Shown: positions 7,216 through 15,927 of the stretch, piece by piece | Numbering within the stretch: position 1 is the first letter of the stretch | Layout: each line of letters starts with the position of its first letter | Assembly (NCBI GenBank): GCA_036489885.1 | Contig: DASXEW010000001.1 | Coordinates: forward strand, 62,001-126,000 | Length of the DNA: 64,000 nucleotides | From: Candidatus Baltobacteraceae bacterium | GTDB taxonomy: Bacteria; Vulcanimicrobiota; Vulcanimicrobiia; Vulcanimicrobiales; Vulcanimicrobiaceae | Reading direction: 5' to 3' | The notes under the pieces: generated by a model | The model's input: the letters and a program-made list of their open reading frames with translations, nothing else | Databases searched by the model: none | What the model was told of the DNA's origin: nothing | Translations under genes and position numbers: made by a program

Positions 7216-8490
7216 GTGACGAAACGCTTATCGCTCGGGTTCGTTTCGGTTATCGTCGTCGCTGCCGGCATTGCGACGCTTTTCTCCGGAATGCGCGCGC
7301 ACGCCGCGCCGCCACCCATCAAGATCGGGGTCATCGTTCCGCTGACCGGAGTATCGGCTCCGAGCGGACAGGCGATGAAAGCTGCGATCGAGCTTGCTGC
7401 CAAGATCGTCAACGAAGGCAACAGCAAGGATCTCGCTCCGCTACCGTTGACCTCGTCGGCCGGATTACCGAATCTCGGCGGCGCGACGATCGAACCGATC
7501 TTTGCGGACAGCCAAGGCAATCCGTCCGTCGGGCAAACGCAAGCCGTGCGTCTGGTCACGCAAGAGCACGTGGTTGCGCTATTCGGCTCGTATCAATCCG
7601 GCGTCACGAAGACGACCAGCGAAGTCGCGGAGCGTTACGGGATCCCATTCGTGTGCGGTGATTCCGTCGCAGCCGACCTGACCGAGCGCGGCTACAAGAC
7701 GTTCTTCCGCGTCACGCCCGCGATTACGGAATTCGCGAAAGTCTACATGTCGTTCTTCGACGATCTGAAGAAGCAAGGCAAAAACATCAAAACGATTGCG
7801 GTCGTCCACGAGAACACGGACTACGGAACTGCCGTCGGCGACGCAATGGAAGCCGTAACCAAAGGCACGGCCTATCAAATCGTCGCACGCATCCCGTACA
7901 CGGCCAGCGCAACCGACCTTTCGGCTGAAGTGAACCAGCTCAAAGCCAAGAAGCCGGACGCGGTGCTCTTCGCGAGCTACACGTCCGACTCGATCCTGTT
8001 TGCCAAGACGATGAACGAGCTCGGCTTCACGGCGCCGGCGATCATCGGCGATGATTCAGGATTCGTCGATGGTACGTTCCTGAAAACGTCGTCATCGATC
8101 ATGGAAGGCGCAATGAGCCGCTCGTCATGGGCGCCGCCCAAACCCGGAACGCCGGCCTATAAGATCAATCAGATGTACAAGGCGATGGGTTTCGACTTCG
8201 ATACGTTCGAGGCGGCCGCGCGCGACATCCAGGGCTTCTGGGTGCTGATGGACGCGATCAATCGCGCCAAATCGACAAACCCGGATGCGGTCATCGCTGC
8301 GTTGCACGCGACGAATCTCTCGCCCCAGCAGCTGCTCTTGCCGTATCACGGAGTGAAGTTCGACGCAAAGGGACAGAACTTCGAGGGCGCAGCCATCATG
8401 GAGCAGATTCAGGGCGGCAAGTACGTCGTCGTCTGGCCTGCATCGTACGCGCAAGCCAAGCTCGAGTGGCCGTTCGTCGGCAAGAAGTAA
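7216..8490 (+). CDS. livK: Branched-chain-type ABC transporter, substrate-binding protein (system 1)
   Basis: A 424-residue periplasmic-binding protein of the type I (LivK) fold. A signal peptide ends around MRAHAA (residue ~31). The mature start IKIGVIVPLTGVSAPSGQAM and the segments LFGSYQSGVTKTTSEVAE and TIAVVHENTDYGTAVGDAME are characteristic. This family binds branched-chain amino acids but also many organic acids, amides and aromatics. GTG at 7216 is preceded by AGGAGGG with a five-base gap. First gene of a five-gene importer (livKHMGF). The CitE-like lyase upstream suggests a carboxylic acid ligand, but that is only inference. Confidence 0.88.
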   Translation: MTKRLSLGFVSVIVVAAGIATLFSGMRAHAAPPPIKIGVIVPLTGVSAPSGQAMKAAIELAAKIVNEGNSKDLAPLPLTSSAGLPNLGGATIEPIFADSQGNPSVGQTQAVRLVTQEHVVALFGSYQSGVTKTTSEVAERYGIPFVCGDSVAADLTERGYKTFFRVTPAITEFAKVYMSFFDDLKKQGKNIKTIAVVHENTDYGTAVGDAMEAVTKGTAYQIVARIPYTASATDLSAEVNQLKAKKPDAVLFASYTSDSILFAKTMNELGFTAPAIIGDDSGFVDGTFLKTSSSIMEGAMSRSSWAPPKPGTPAYKINQMYKAMGFDFDTFEAAARDIQGFWVLMDAINRAKSTNPDAVIAALHATNLSPQQLLLPYHGVKFDAKGQNFEGAAIMEQIQGGKYVVVWPASYAQAKLEWPFVGKK

Positions 8491-8496
8491 CACGTC

Positions 8497-9366
8497 ATTC
8501 AGCTCGTCCAAATCCTCATTGACGGGCTGCTCTTAGGTGCCGTTTACGCGCTGATCTCAGTCGGCTTGACGCTGATCTGGGGGATGATGAACGTCCTCAA
8601 CTTCGCGCACGGCGAGTTTGTAACGCTCGGCATGTTCACGGCCTTCCTGGCGTTTTCGTTTTGGCATACGGGACCGCTCGTATTCATACCGCTGGCGGCA
8701 ATCGTGCTTTTCGTCATCGGTCAGGTCGTTTATTACGCGCTGATTCGTGACGTGATGCGCGGCCCGATGTTCGCACAGGTCCTCGCGACGTTCGGCTTGC
8801 TGTTGTTCATCCGGTACATGCTCTTCTGGATATTCTCGCCCAACTATCGAACCTTGCCCTCGACGTTGCTGGGCGGTACGGCGCATATCGACGGGTTGTA
8901 CGTCAGTTATCCGAAGCTGATCGCCGCGCTGGTTGCGATCGCGCTCACCGCCGCCGTATACTATCTCCTGGTTCGCACGCAGATCGGCAGTCAAATGCTC
9001 GCAGTCGCGGAAGATCGTGAGGCTGCGCGTTTGATGGGCATCGATCCCGACCGGGTGCAAGCACTGGCGTGGGGAATCTCGGCGGCATGCGCAGGCGTCG
9101 CCGGAGCACTGCTTGCAACGTTCTATTATATTTCGCCTGAGGTCGGCGGGACGTTCGTACTGTTCGCATTCGTCGCCGTGACGCTCGGCGGTTTCGGGAG
9201 CGTGCCCGGCGCAATGCTGGCCGGACCGATCATCGGTGTCGTGCAGGTCGCGACGGGATACTACACGAGCCCACAATTCGCCGAGATCGCCGTGTTCACG
9301 CTGTTCATCTTGGTCTTGTGGCTGCGTCCGCAAGGTCTGCTCGGCCGAAGCATCGGGGGAACATGA
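8497..9366 (+). CDS. livH: Branched-chain-type ABC transporter permease LivH (system 1), start codon uncertain
   Basis: About 289 residues, eight or so transmembrane helices, with the LivH hallmarks LLLGAVYALISVGLTLIWG and MNVLNFAHGEFVTLGM at the N-terminus and LGGFGSVPGAMLAGPIIG near the end. The conserved N-terminal helix is encoded from about 8497, yet no ATG, GTG or TTG exists in frame between the livK stop (8490) and a TTG at 8566, which would cut the helix. Possible starts are ATT at 8497, a CTG at 8527 or 8551, or an error in the sequence. I give 8497 as the start of homology. Overlaps livM by four bases (ATGA). Confidence 0.8.
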   Translation: MQLVQILIDGLLLGAVYALISVGLTLIWGMMNVLNFAHGEFVTLGMFTAFLAFSFWHTGPLVFIPLAAIVLFVIGQVVYYALIRDVMRGPMFAQVLATFGLLLFIRYMLFWIFSPNYRTLPSTLLGGTAHIDGLYVSYPKLIAALVAIALTAAVYYLLVRTQIGSQMLAVAEDREAARLMGIDPDRVQALAWGISAACAGVAGALLATFYYISPEVGGTFVLFAFVAVTLGGFGSVPGAMLAGPIIGVVQVATGYYTSPQFAEIAVFTLFILVLWLRPQGLLGRSIGGT

Positions 9367-10319
9367 CGCGGCCGCGTCTCACGCTCATCGTCTGCGCGCT
9401 GGCTCTCGTCGTTTACCCGTTCATCATGACGAGCACGTTCGGTCAACGGGTCGGCGTGCTGGTGCTTCTTGCGGCGCTTTCGGGAACCGCTTGGAACATC
9501 GTCGGCGGTTACGCAGAACAGGTTTCGATCGGTCACGCCGTGTTCTACGGCATCGGCGCCTACGTGCCGCTGCTCTTCTATACGCAGACTAAGGGCAATC
9601 CGGTTCTGATGATTCCGTTTGCCATGGCGCTCGCGGCGCTCGTCGCGCTATGCATCGGAATTCCGACCTTCCGGCTACGCGGGCATTATTTTTCGATGGC
9701 GACGCTGGCACTCGGTGAGCTCTTCCTGCTGGGCGTGACGATTACGCCGGCGCTCGGTGGCGCCAGCGGTCTCTCGGGGCCGGTCGAGCAGAATCCGTGG
9801 GAACTTTCGATGCGCAGCCCGCTGCCGTACTATTACGTCCTTCTCGTCGCGCTTGCGCTGATGATCGGTCTCGTTGCCTGGCTCGAACGTAACCGCGTCG
9901 GTTATTATCTACGCGCCATCCAATCCAGCGAGCGCGCAGCGCGAAGCCTGGGTGTGCCGGTTTATCGCTACAAGCTGATCGCATTGATGATCAGTGCCGC
10001 GTGCACGGCGCTGGCAGGGTCGTTCTACGCGCTTTTTGTCGGCTTCGTCAATCCGGACAGCGTTTTCGGACTGCTCGTTTCCGTGCAGATGGTAATCGTC
10101 GCAACGCTCGGCGGCGCGGGCACGCTTTACGGCCCGCTGCTTGGGGCTGTGATTCTCGTTCCGACGCAAGAGTGGGCAAATGCTACCTTCGGCGGAGGTG
10201 GAACCGGACTGTCGTACGTCGTTTACGGCGCCGTCATCATGGTGCTCACGCGCTTCGAACCCGGCGGCTTGCTCGGTCTTTGGAACCGGTTGCGATTCCG
10301 TGCTGCTGCAAGCGCGTAA
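9363..10319 (+). CDS. livM: Branched-chain-type ABC transporter permease LivM (system 1)
   Basis: 318 residues with about nine to ten membrane helices. Typical LivM segments are seen: GYAEQVSIGHAVFYGIGAY, IGIPTFRLRGHYFSMATLAL, and the cytoplasmic loop RAIQSSERAARSLGVPVYRYK, which contacts the ATPases (EAA-like). The ATG at 9363 overlaps the livH stop and has GGGGGA just upstream, so translation is coupled. Forms the membrane channel with LivH. Confidence 0.88.
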   Translation: MTRPRLTLIVCALALVVYPFIMTSTFGQRVGVLVLLAALSGTAWNIVGGYAEQVSIGHAVFYGIGAYVPLLFYTQTKGNPVLMIPFAMALAALVALCIGIPTFRLRGHYFSMATLALGELFLLGVTITPALGGASGLSGPVEQNPWELSMRSPLPYYYVLLVALALMIGLVAWLERNRVGYYLRAIQSSERAARSLGVPVYRYKLIALMISAACTALAGSFYALFVGFVNPDSVFGLLVSVQMVIVATLGGAGTLYGPLLGAVILVPTQEWANATFGGGGTGLSYVVYGAVIMVLTRFEPGGLLGLWNRLRFRAAASA

Positions 10320-11019
10320 TCTTTCGAAGCTGTTCGGCGGTCTCGCTGCGGTCAACGACGTTTCGATCGACGTCGGGCCAAACGAGATCGTCGGCTTGAT
10401 CGGACCGAACGGCGCAGGAAAATCGACGCTGTTCAACTGTTTGGCCGGCGACTATCGTCCGACGAAGGGTTCGATCGTCTTCGACGGCGTCGACGTAACG
10501 CGAGCGGAGCCGGAGCGCCGCGCGCGCCTCGGCATCGGGCGGACGTATCAAATTCCGCTCGCATTCGGGCGCATGAGCGTCGTCGATAACGTTGCGGTCG
10601 GGGCGTACCTTCGGGCGCGAACGCGTGCGAGTGCTATTGCGAAGGCTCACGAGATTCTCGCGCTGGTTGGACTCTCGGAGCGTCGCGACGCGTTCGGCGC
10701 TACGCTCGGAACGCTTGGACGCAAACGCCTCGAGATCGCACGTGCCCTCGCCACCGGGCCGCGCGTCTTGTTCTTGGATGAAACGCTTGCCGGGCTTACG
10801 CCCGTCGAGACCCAGGAAGCGATCGAGCTCATACGGCGCGTCCACTCATCGGGTATCGCGCTCGTGATCGTCGAGCACGTCATGGAAGTCATCATGGCGC
10901 TTGCGCAGCGCGTCGTGGTGATGGACGAAGGAAAAGTCATCGCGTCCGGTAGCGCGGAGGACGTCGTGCGCGATCCGCGCGTTGCGGAAGCCTACCTCGG
11001 ACGGCGAGCACAACGATGA
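10300..11019 (+). CDS. livG: Branched-chain-type ABC transporter ATPase LivG (system 1), atypical signature and Walker B
   Basis: 239 residues. Walker A is GPNGAGKST at about residues 33-41; the Q-loop region is RTYQIPLAF; the H-loop is IVEHVMEVI. The signature loop reads LGTLGRKRLEIARAL, where LivG normally has LSYGQQR before the same RLEIARAL. Walker B reads VLFLDETLAGL, with Thr in place of the usual Pro after the catalytic Glu. The ATPase still has the catalytic Glu and switch His, so activity is likely but the LSGGQ-type contact is unusual. GTG at 10300 overlaps livM by 20 bases; the next gene overlaps by ATGA. Confidence 0.85.
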   Translation: MLLQARNLSKLFGGLAAVNDVSIDVGPNEIVGLIGPNGAGKSTLFNCLAGDYRPTKGSIVFDGVDVTRAEPERRARLGIGRTYQIPLAFGRMSVVDNVAVGAYLRARTRASAIAKAHEILALVGLSERRDAFGATLGTLGRKRLEIARALATGPRVLFLDETLAGLTPVETQEAIELIRRVHSSGIALVIVEHVMEVIMALAQRVVVMDEGKVIASGSAEDVVRDPRVAEAYLGRRAQR

Positions 11020-11726
11020 GCCGTCTGCGCGTCAACAATATCGAAGTTCGTTACGGGGACCTCATCGGCGTCTCGCATGTATCGCTCGAGGTTCCTACCG
11101 GCGCCGTCGTGGCATTGATCGGCGCGAACGGATCGGGAAAGAGTACGACCCTCCGCGCAATCATCGGTCTCTCGACGCCGAGCGCGGGAACGATCGAATG
11201 GGACGATCGGCGAATCGACGGAATGAGTGCGAATGCAATCATTCGCTGCGGTCTGACGCTGGCGCCCGAAGGCTGGCGTCTTTTTGCGCAGCAGAGTGTC
11301 GAGCAGAATCTCCGTCTCGGCGCGACGATCTTGCGAAGCCGGACGCGAACCACCGAGCTCCTGACACGCGTCTACGATCTCTTTCCGCGATTACGCGAGC
11401 GCTACGCGCAAATCGCCGGGACGCTCTCAGGCGGCGAGCGCCAAATGCTTGCGATCGGACGCGCCTTGATGTCGGATCCGCAGCTTTTGATGCTCGACGA
11501 ACCGAGCCTCGGCTTAGCGCCCGTGATCGTCGAGCGGCTCTACGATACGATCGCGCAGCTCGCGCGCGATGGGCTCACGCTGCTTTTGGCCGAGCAGTCG
11601 ATCGAGCAGGCCTTGGATGTTGCAACGTACGGCTACGTGTTGCAGGCCGGAGCCACGATCATCGAGGGCAAGCCGGAGGATCTGCGCGCCGATCCCGCAG
11701 TTCAGCACGCATATCTCGGCGTCTAG
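11016..11726 (+). CDS. livF: Branched-chain-type ABC transporter ATPase LivF (system 1)
   Basis: 236 residues with an orthodox set of motifs: Walker A GANGSGKST, signature LSGGERQML, Walker B LLMLDEPSLGLAP, and H-loop LAEQSIEQAL. EGWRLFAQQSVEQNL matches the LivF-specific region. It forms a heterodimer with LivG to power uptake. The ATG at 11016 overlaps the livG stop (ATGA). The stop codon overlaps the stop of the convergent qcrC (CTAG at 11723-11726), so no terminator separates them. Confidence 0.9.
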   Translation: MSRLRVNNIEVRYGDLIGVSHVSLEVPTGAVVALIGANGSGKSTTLRAIIGLSTPSAGTIEWDDRRIDGMSANAIIRCGLTLAPEGWRLFAQQSVEQNLRLGATILRSRTRTTELLTRVYDLFPRLRERYAQIAGTLSGGERQMLAIGRALMSDPQLLMLDEPSLGLAPVIVERLYDTIAQLARDGLTLLLAEQSIEQALDVATYGYVLQAGATIIEGKPEDLRADPAVQHAYLGV

Positions 11727-12412
11727 CGCTTGTGGGCACGCAGCGTTTCGCCGACGAGTAGCATGACGATCGCTCCACCGCCGACGCCAATGATCCACGC
11801 AAGCAAACCTTCTCCGACGGGTCCGGAGCTTTCGACCGAGTAGCCGCCGATATCCGGCGGATGGCGAAGGGTTATTACGTACGCGACGAGCGCATCGAGA
11901 TCGTTGCCTGAAATCAGACGAGCGTCGAAGCGCGGCATGATCCCGGGTCCGAACCGAACGGCTTCCGCTACCTCCGTCGCATCGACGTCGTGCAACGCAG
12001 GCGCGATCCAACCGTACCCGGTGGTGGCGCCGGTTCCGAGCGCGCCGTGACAGGCTTGACAGTTGTTATCGAAGAGAACGCGTCCGCGTTCGAGCGCATC
12101 CGAGTGTGCGACGGTTGGAATCGGTGGGCCCGAGCCTGCGCCACGCGCAAGGGTGTACCCCACGATTGCGTCGATCTGCTGAAGCGTAAGTTGCGGCGGA
12201 GCAGGGAGTGCTTCCGTATCCGGAACTTCGAGCGGCATCCGTCCGGTTCGCAACATGAAATCGACCGCCGCTGCACCCGTGTGTTGCAAACTTGGGCCGT
12301 TCGTCGTTCCGTGCAGATCGGCACCATGACACGAGCTGCAGTGCACGGCGTAAAGAATGCCGCCGGCCGACGTTGCGGCTGCCATGAGCGCGGCTGCGAG
12401 AAACGCGATCAT
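11723..12412 (-). CDS. qcrC: Cytochrome bc complex diheme cytochrome c subunit QcrC
   Basis: 229 residues with two CxxCH haem c sites, Cys25-x2-Cys28-His29 and Cys118-x2-Cys121-His122. An N-terminal helix serves as signal or anchor, and a C-terminal transmembrane helix spans about residues 203-223. Axial methionines are probably in GRMPL and GPGIMPRF. This is the actinobacterial/Chloroflexi QcrC layout, in which the diheme subunit passes electrons from the bc complex straight to cytochrome oxidase, without soluble cytochrome c. Last gene of the leftward ctaE-qcrA-qcrB-qcrC operon; its ATG overlaps the qcrB stop. Confidence 0.9.
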   Translation of the reverse strand: MIAFLAAALMAAATSAGGILYAVHCSSCHGADLHGTTNGPSLQHTGAAAVDFMLRTGRMPLEVPDTEALPAPPQLTLQQIDAIVGYTLARGAGSGPPIPTVAHSDALERGRVLFDNNCQACHGALGTGATTGYGWIAPALHDVDATEVAEAVRFGPGIMPRFDARLISGNDLDALVAYVITLRHPPDIGGYSVESSGPVGEGLLAWIIGVGGGAIVMLLVGETLRAHKR

Positions 12413-13779
12413 GGCGTCGGGATGCTTTCTTCTTCGAAGCCGCCTTCAGACGTTCGAACCAGGAGCACGCGGTTTGGTTTGCCCGCAGCATGACGCCGCT
12501 GCAACTCCCGGCACACCAGCCACGCGATCGCGGCGGCGAAGAACGGCAAGATAACGGTCGCCATGCGGTACGCCCACGCGATCGTTTGAATATCCATCTG
12601 TCCGATTCGTGCTTGTACGTCATCGCTCGCTGCTCCGAGCAGCAGCGCGATGTACGTCGCCAAGCCGGCTCCAACCGCAACGCGTCCGGGATTCTGCCAC
12701 GGAAACTGCAGGAGCTCGTGCTCGGCGTCATCATGCGTGAATCGTTGTTCGATGAACGGCCACGCGAATAAGAACGCGAACAAAACTCCAGGCATCACGA
12801 CAGCCGGCCAAAATGGCGCTGCAATTGAGTGATTGCCGAGTCGAATCGCGAAGCGCGGCGCGATGCGCAGCGCGCCTTCGAGCCAACCGATGTACCAATC
12901 GGGTTGCGCGGGGGACGCGAGCGTCCACGGATCGTACGGTCCGTACTCCCAGACCGGATTGATTTCGATCAACCCGCCCATCAACAGAAGAATGCCGAAC
13001 GTCGCCATCGTCAGTGCAGCCGATTTGAGCGCGTAGTTCGGAAAGAGCGGCGAGCCGACGACGTTTCGTTCCGTGCGGCCTTCACCCGGAAACTGCGTGT
13101 GCTTTTGATGCCACAGTATCGCGACGTGCGCGCCGAGCAACGCCGCGATGGCGGCCGGCAAAAACAGAACGTGAATCGGAAAGAGGCGCGAGGTGACGTC
13201 GTGCGTCGGAAAGGCCCCGCCGAAGAGAAGCGTCGCGAGCCAGGTTCCGACGAGCGGGATCGAGAGCGCAATCGAATATGCAATTCGTAGGCCTCCGCCC
13301 GAGAGATTGTCACCCGGAAGCGAGTAGCCGGTGAAGCCGTCACCCATCACGAGCAGCAACAGCGTCAGGCCAATGATCCAATTGATCTCGCGTGGCTTGC
13401 GAAACGCGCCGGTGAAGAAGATGCGTCCCATGTGCACGACGATCGCGGCCACGAACACGTCGGCGCACCAGTGGTGCGCCTGGCGAATCAAGAGGCCGAC
13501 CTTTGATTGCAGCGAGAGCTGCAACACCGATGCATAGCCTTCGGTCATCGTTCGGCCGTCGAGCGAGCGCATTGAGCCGTGGTAAACGACCGTAGCATCC
13601 GAGGGATGGAAGAAGAATGTGAGATAGGTACCGCTGAGCAGGATGAAGAGGAAGCAGTTCGCGGCCAGCTCGCCCAGCATGAACGACCAGTGATCCGGAA
13701 ACGCCTTGCGCAGGGCGCGCCGCAAAAAGGACGATGAGCCAAGGCGATCGTCGAGATAGTTGACGAGCCCGCGAATCAC
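12409..13779 (-). CDS. qcrB: Cytochrome bc complex cytochrome b subunit QcrB
   Basis: 456 residues. The N-terminal half holds the haem b four-helix bundle (VGLLIRQAHHWCADVFVAA and FLPAAIAALLGAHVAILWHQ carry haem ligand His residues). The C-terminal half has the quinol site segment PDWYIGWLEGALR (the PEWY motif here with Asp). The long single-chain form and the loop GEGRTERNVVGSPLFP are those of actinobacterial-type QcrB. The start is GTG at 13779, overlapping the qcrA stop (GTGA). Longer frames reaching 14043 run over the Rieske gene and are not real. Oxidises menaquinol in the membrane. Confidence 0.9.
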   Translation of the reverse strand: MIRGLVNYLDDRLGSSSFLRRALRKAFPDHWSFMLGELAANCFLFILLSGTYLTFFFHPSDATVVYHGSMRSLDGRTMTEGYASVLQLSLQSKVGLLIRQAHHWCADVFVAAIVVHMGRIFFTGAFRKPREINWIIGLTLLLLVMGDGFTGYSLPGDNLSGGGLRIAYSIALSIPLVGTWLATLLFGGAFPTHDVTSRLFPIHVLFLPAAIAALLGAHVAILWHQKHTQFPGEGRTERNVVGSPLFPNYALKSAALTMATFGILLLMGGLIEINPVWEYGPYDPWTLASPAQPDWYIGWLEGALRIAPRFAIRLGNHSIAAPFWPAVVMPGVLFAFLFAWPFIEQRFTHDDAEHELLQFPWQNPGRVAVGAGLATYIALLLGAASDDVQARIGQMDIQTIAWAYRMATVILPFFAAAIAWLVCRELQRRHAAGKPNRVLLVRTSEGGFEEESIPTP

Positions 13780-14624
13780 GCGCCGTGATCCCAGTTGTCG
13801 GGACCGATGAAATCCGACATCTCTCCGCCGGCGCGCAAGTTTCCGTCCGAGTCGATATTCAAGGGAAGCTGCGGCAACGCACGAGCGGCGGGGCCGAACA
13901 CGACGCTGCCGCCGTCCAGCACGTTGAAGATCGATTGGTGGCACGGACACATCAGCTGCTGCGGTCCTTGCCGATAGAGTCCTAGCGGACAGCCAAGGTG
14001 CGTGCAGATTTTCGAGTACGCGAGATATCCAGCGGGTGCCCAACCGGAACGCGCAGCCGGAAGCTTCAGCTCATGCGGTGTCACGCGCACCACCATTACG
14101 GCATCGCTGGCCATGCTCTCGATCTTCTCACCGCCGACGAAGCCTTCCGGAAATGCGGTCGCGACGCTTCCGATCTCGAGAGCATCCGCGCGTAACGGCG
14201 TTCCGTCGTCGCGCACGAGACGCGCGCCTTTGCGCCAATCGCTCGCGCCGATCCGTCCGCTCGGGTTCGGACCGAACGTGCGTATCGGAAAGAGCGCCGC
14301 GATTCCGAGGACACTGACCGCGGCGAGGCCTAGGCGTACGAGCCAGTTCTTGCGCGCGGTAATCTGCCGCACGCCGCTTTCGAGCTCATCCAGCGTCGCG
14401 TCGCGGTCGTCATCCGTTGAGCGCTTCGGATGCTGTTCGTCGACGGCGGTCGCGTTCGGCATGAAATTGCGGCTCCAGACGATCAGTGCGCATGCGACGG
14501 AGAGACACGCGACGCCCAGGCTTGCGCCTTCGATCTGCGTGCTCGCATCCAGTGCAAAGCCTGCCGCGAACGCGACGCTTGCAACGATTGCGAGCAACAG
14601 CCACAACGCAGCCACGATCGTCAC
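13776..14624 (-). CDS. qcrA: Cytochrome bc complex Rieske iron-sulfur subunit QcrA
   Basis: 282 residues. Three transmembrane helices (about 3-22, 35-50 and 95-113) precede the Rieske domain. The [2Fe-2S] ligands are Cys207-Thr-His209 with Leu-Gly-Cys212 and Cys226-Pro-Cys228-His229; Cys212 and Cys228 form the usual disulfide. Three helices rather than one is the QcrA form found in actinobacteria. The GTG start at 14624 overlaps the ctaE stop (GTGA). Cotranscribed with ctaE, qcrB and qcrC. Confidence 0.9.
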   Translation of the reverse strand: MTIVAALWLLLAIVASVAFAAGFALDASTQIEGASLGVACLSVACALIVWSRNFMPNATAVDEQHPKRSTDDDRDATLDELESGVRQITARKNWLVRLGLAAVSVLGIAALFPIRTFGPNPSGRIGASDWRKGARLVRDDGTPLRADALEIGSVATAFPEGFVGGEKIESMASDAVMVVRVTPHELKLPAARSGWAPAGYLAYSKICTHLGCPLGLYRQGPQQLMCPCHQSIFNVLDGGSVVFGPAARALPQLPLNIDSDGNLRAGGEMSDFIGPDNWDHGA

Positions 14625-15211
14625 CGGATGAAGTAGATCATCGGCCAGATACCGAGGAACCAGACGAAGAAAACGAAGTGCCAATAGTAGCCGATGGCCT
14701 CGGCGCCGGCTGCATCCGCGCCGACGAACGCCGATCGGTTTGCGCCCCAAAATGCATAGATCAGCGCAATCACGCCGGCCGCGACATGCAAACCGTGAAA
14801 GCACGTGACGCCGAAGTACACGGAGCCGTATGCGGACGTACTAATTCCGAAGCTGTTCGAGATCCACCCGTGAATCGCGATCGCGAGAAAAATGACGCCA
14901 CAAGCGATCGCTCCGCCGAACCACGATCGGGCCGCCAGCTGCCGTTCGTTGCGAACGTTGCGGACCGCGAAGTAGACGAACAAGCTCGAGATGCCGAGGA
15001 AGAACGTCCCAACGGTCGATTCGAGCGTGTCGAGATGAACGTATGGCGGCGGCCAAACCGCAGTGCGTCCGCGCAAGTCGAAATACGTCGCGAACCATGC
15101 TGCGAAGAACATGAGCTCCGACCCGAGGAACAGGACCACGCCGAGTATCAGCGCATGTCCTCGGACTTCCAGGCGCCCATCTCGAGCGCGATAGCCTATC
15201 GGTGTGGACAC
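14621..15211 (-). CDS. ctaE: Cytochrome c oxidase subunit III (CtaE)
   Basis: 196 residues with five transmembrane helices, the short subunit III form. FLGSELMFFAAWFATYF carries the conserved membrane Glu, GVTCFHGLHVAAGV the lipid-binding His pair, and YYWHFVFFVWFLGIW the conserved end. Starts with GTG at 15211 and diverges from ctaC, leaving about 80 bases for two promoters. Having subunit III head the qcr operon, apart from ctaCDF, makes the bc complex and oxidase two linked divergent units, consistent with a supercomplex. Confidence 0.9.
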   Translation of the reverse strand: MSTPIGYRARDGRLEVRGHALILGVVLFLGSELMFFAAWFATYFDLRGRTAVWPPPYVHLDTLESTVGTFFLGISSLFVYFAVRNVRNERQLAARSWFGGAIACGVIFLAIAIHGWISNSFGISTSAYGSVYFGVTCFHGLHVAAGVIALIYAFWGANRSAFVGADAAGAEAIGYYWHFVFFVWFLGIWPMIYFIR

Positions 15212-15291
15212 GCTCCTCGGTATCTACCCGCGGAATTGCGCCGTTACGCCCGGCGGTTCGGGTGCCTCTTAGTGGGTAGGAACAAGCCAGG

Positions 15292-15927
15292 ATGCAGCCA
15301 GCCACGGTGCAAGCCGGCGAGCTCCGCAGTGTCTGGGAAGTTTTCATTCTCGCAGGCATTGCGGTGTACGCAATTGTCGCGGGGTTGATCGTGTGGTGCG
15401 CGATTGCGTACCGCAGGCGCGACCCTGCCCAGAAACAAGGCGCGACGTTTCACGAAAACAAGCCGCTCGAGTTATTGTGGACGGTTATCCCAATCCTGAT
15501 CGTCATCGGCTTGTTCGTGAAGACGTACGTGGTCGAAGCCAAGGTCGAGACGGTGGTGCCGAAGCCGGATGAGATCGTCAACGTCTCCGCCTACCGCTGG
15601 TCGTGGCGCTTCGCGTATCCTCGGCACAACCTGGCGGTAAACGGAACGCCGCGCGCTTCGCCGGTCATGATGCTTCCCGTGGACGCAACAACGCAGATCA
15701 ATTTGAGGTCGGACGACGTCATCCACGAATTCTGGGTGCCCACATTCATGTTCAAGCGCGATGCCGTACCCGGGAGGCCGACGTCGTTCGACCTACGCCC
15801 AATGCGCGTAGGTACGTATCGCGGCGAATGCAGCGAGTATTGCGGTACCTTTCACGCCCAGATGGGATTTACGGTGCGCGTTCTTTCGGCAGCCGACTAC
15901 GCGCGTTGGCTGGCGGAGCACAAATGA
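15292..15927 (+). CDS. ctaC: Cytochrome c oxidase subunit II (CtaC)
   Basis: 211 residues. Two transmembrane helices (about 13-38 and 60-80) precede the cupredoxin domain. The CuA ligands are His145, Cys180, Glu182, Cys184, His188 and Met191 (ECSEYCGTFHAQM). No fused cytochrome c domain is present, which fits electron delivery by QcrC. ATG at 15292; stop overlaps ctaD by ATGA. Accepts electrons at the outer face of the membrane. Confidence 0.92.
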   Translation: MQPATVQAGELRSVWEVFILAGIAVYAIVAGLIVWCAIAYRRRDPAQKQGATFHENKPLELLWTVIPILIVIGLFVKTYVVEAKVETVVPKPDEIVNVSAYRWSWRFAYPRHNLAVNGTPRASPVMMLPVDATTQINLRSDDVIHEFWVPTFMFKRDAVPGRPTSFDLRPMRVGTYRGECSEYCGTFHAQMGFTVRVLSAADYARWLAEHK

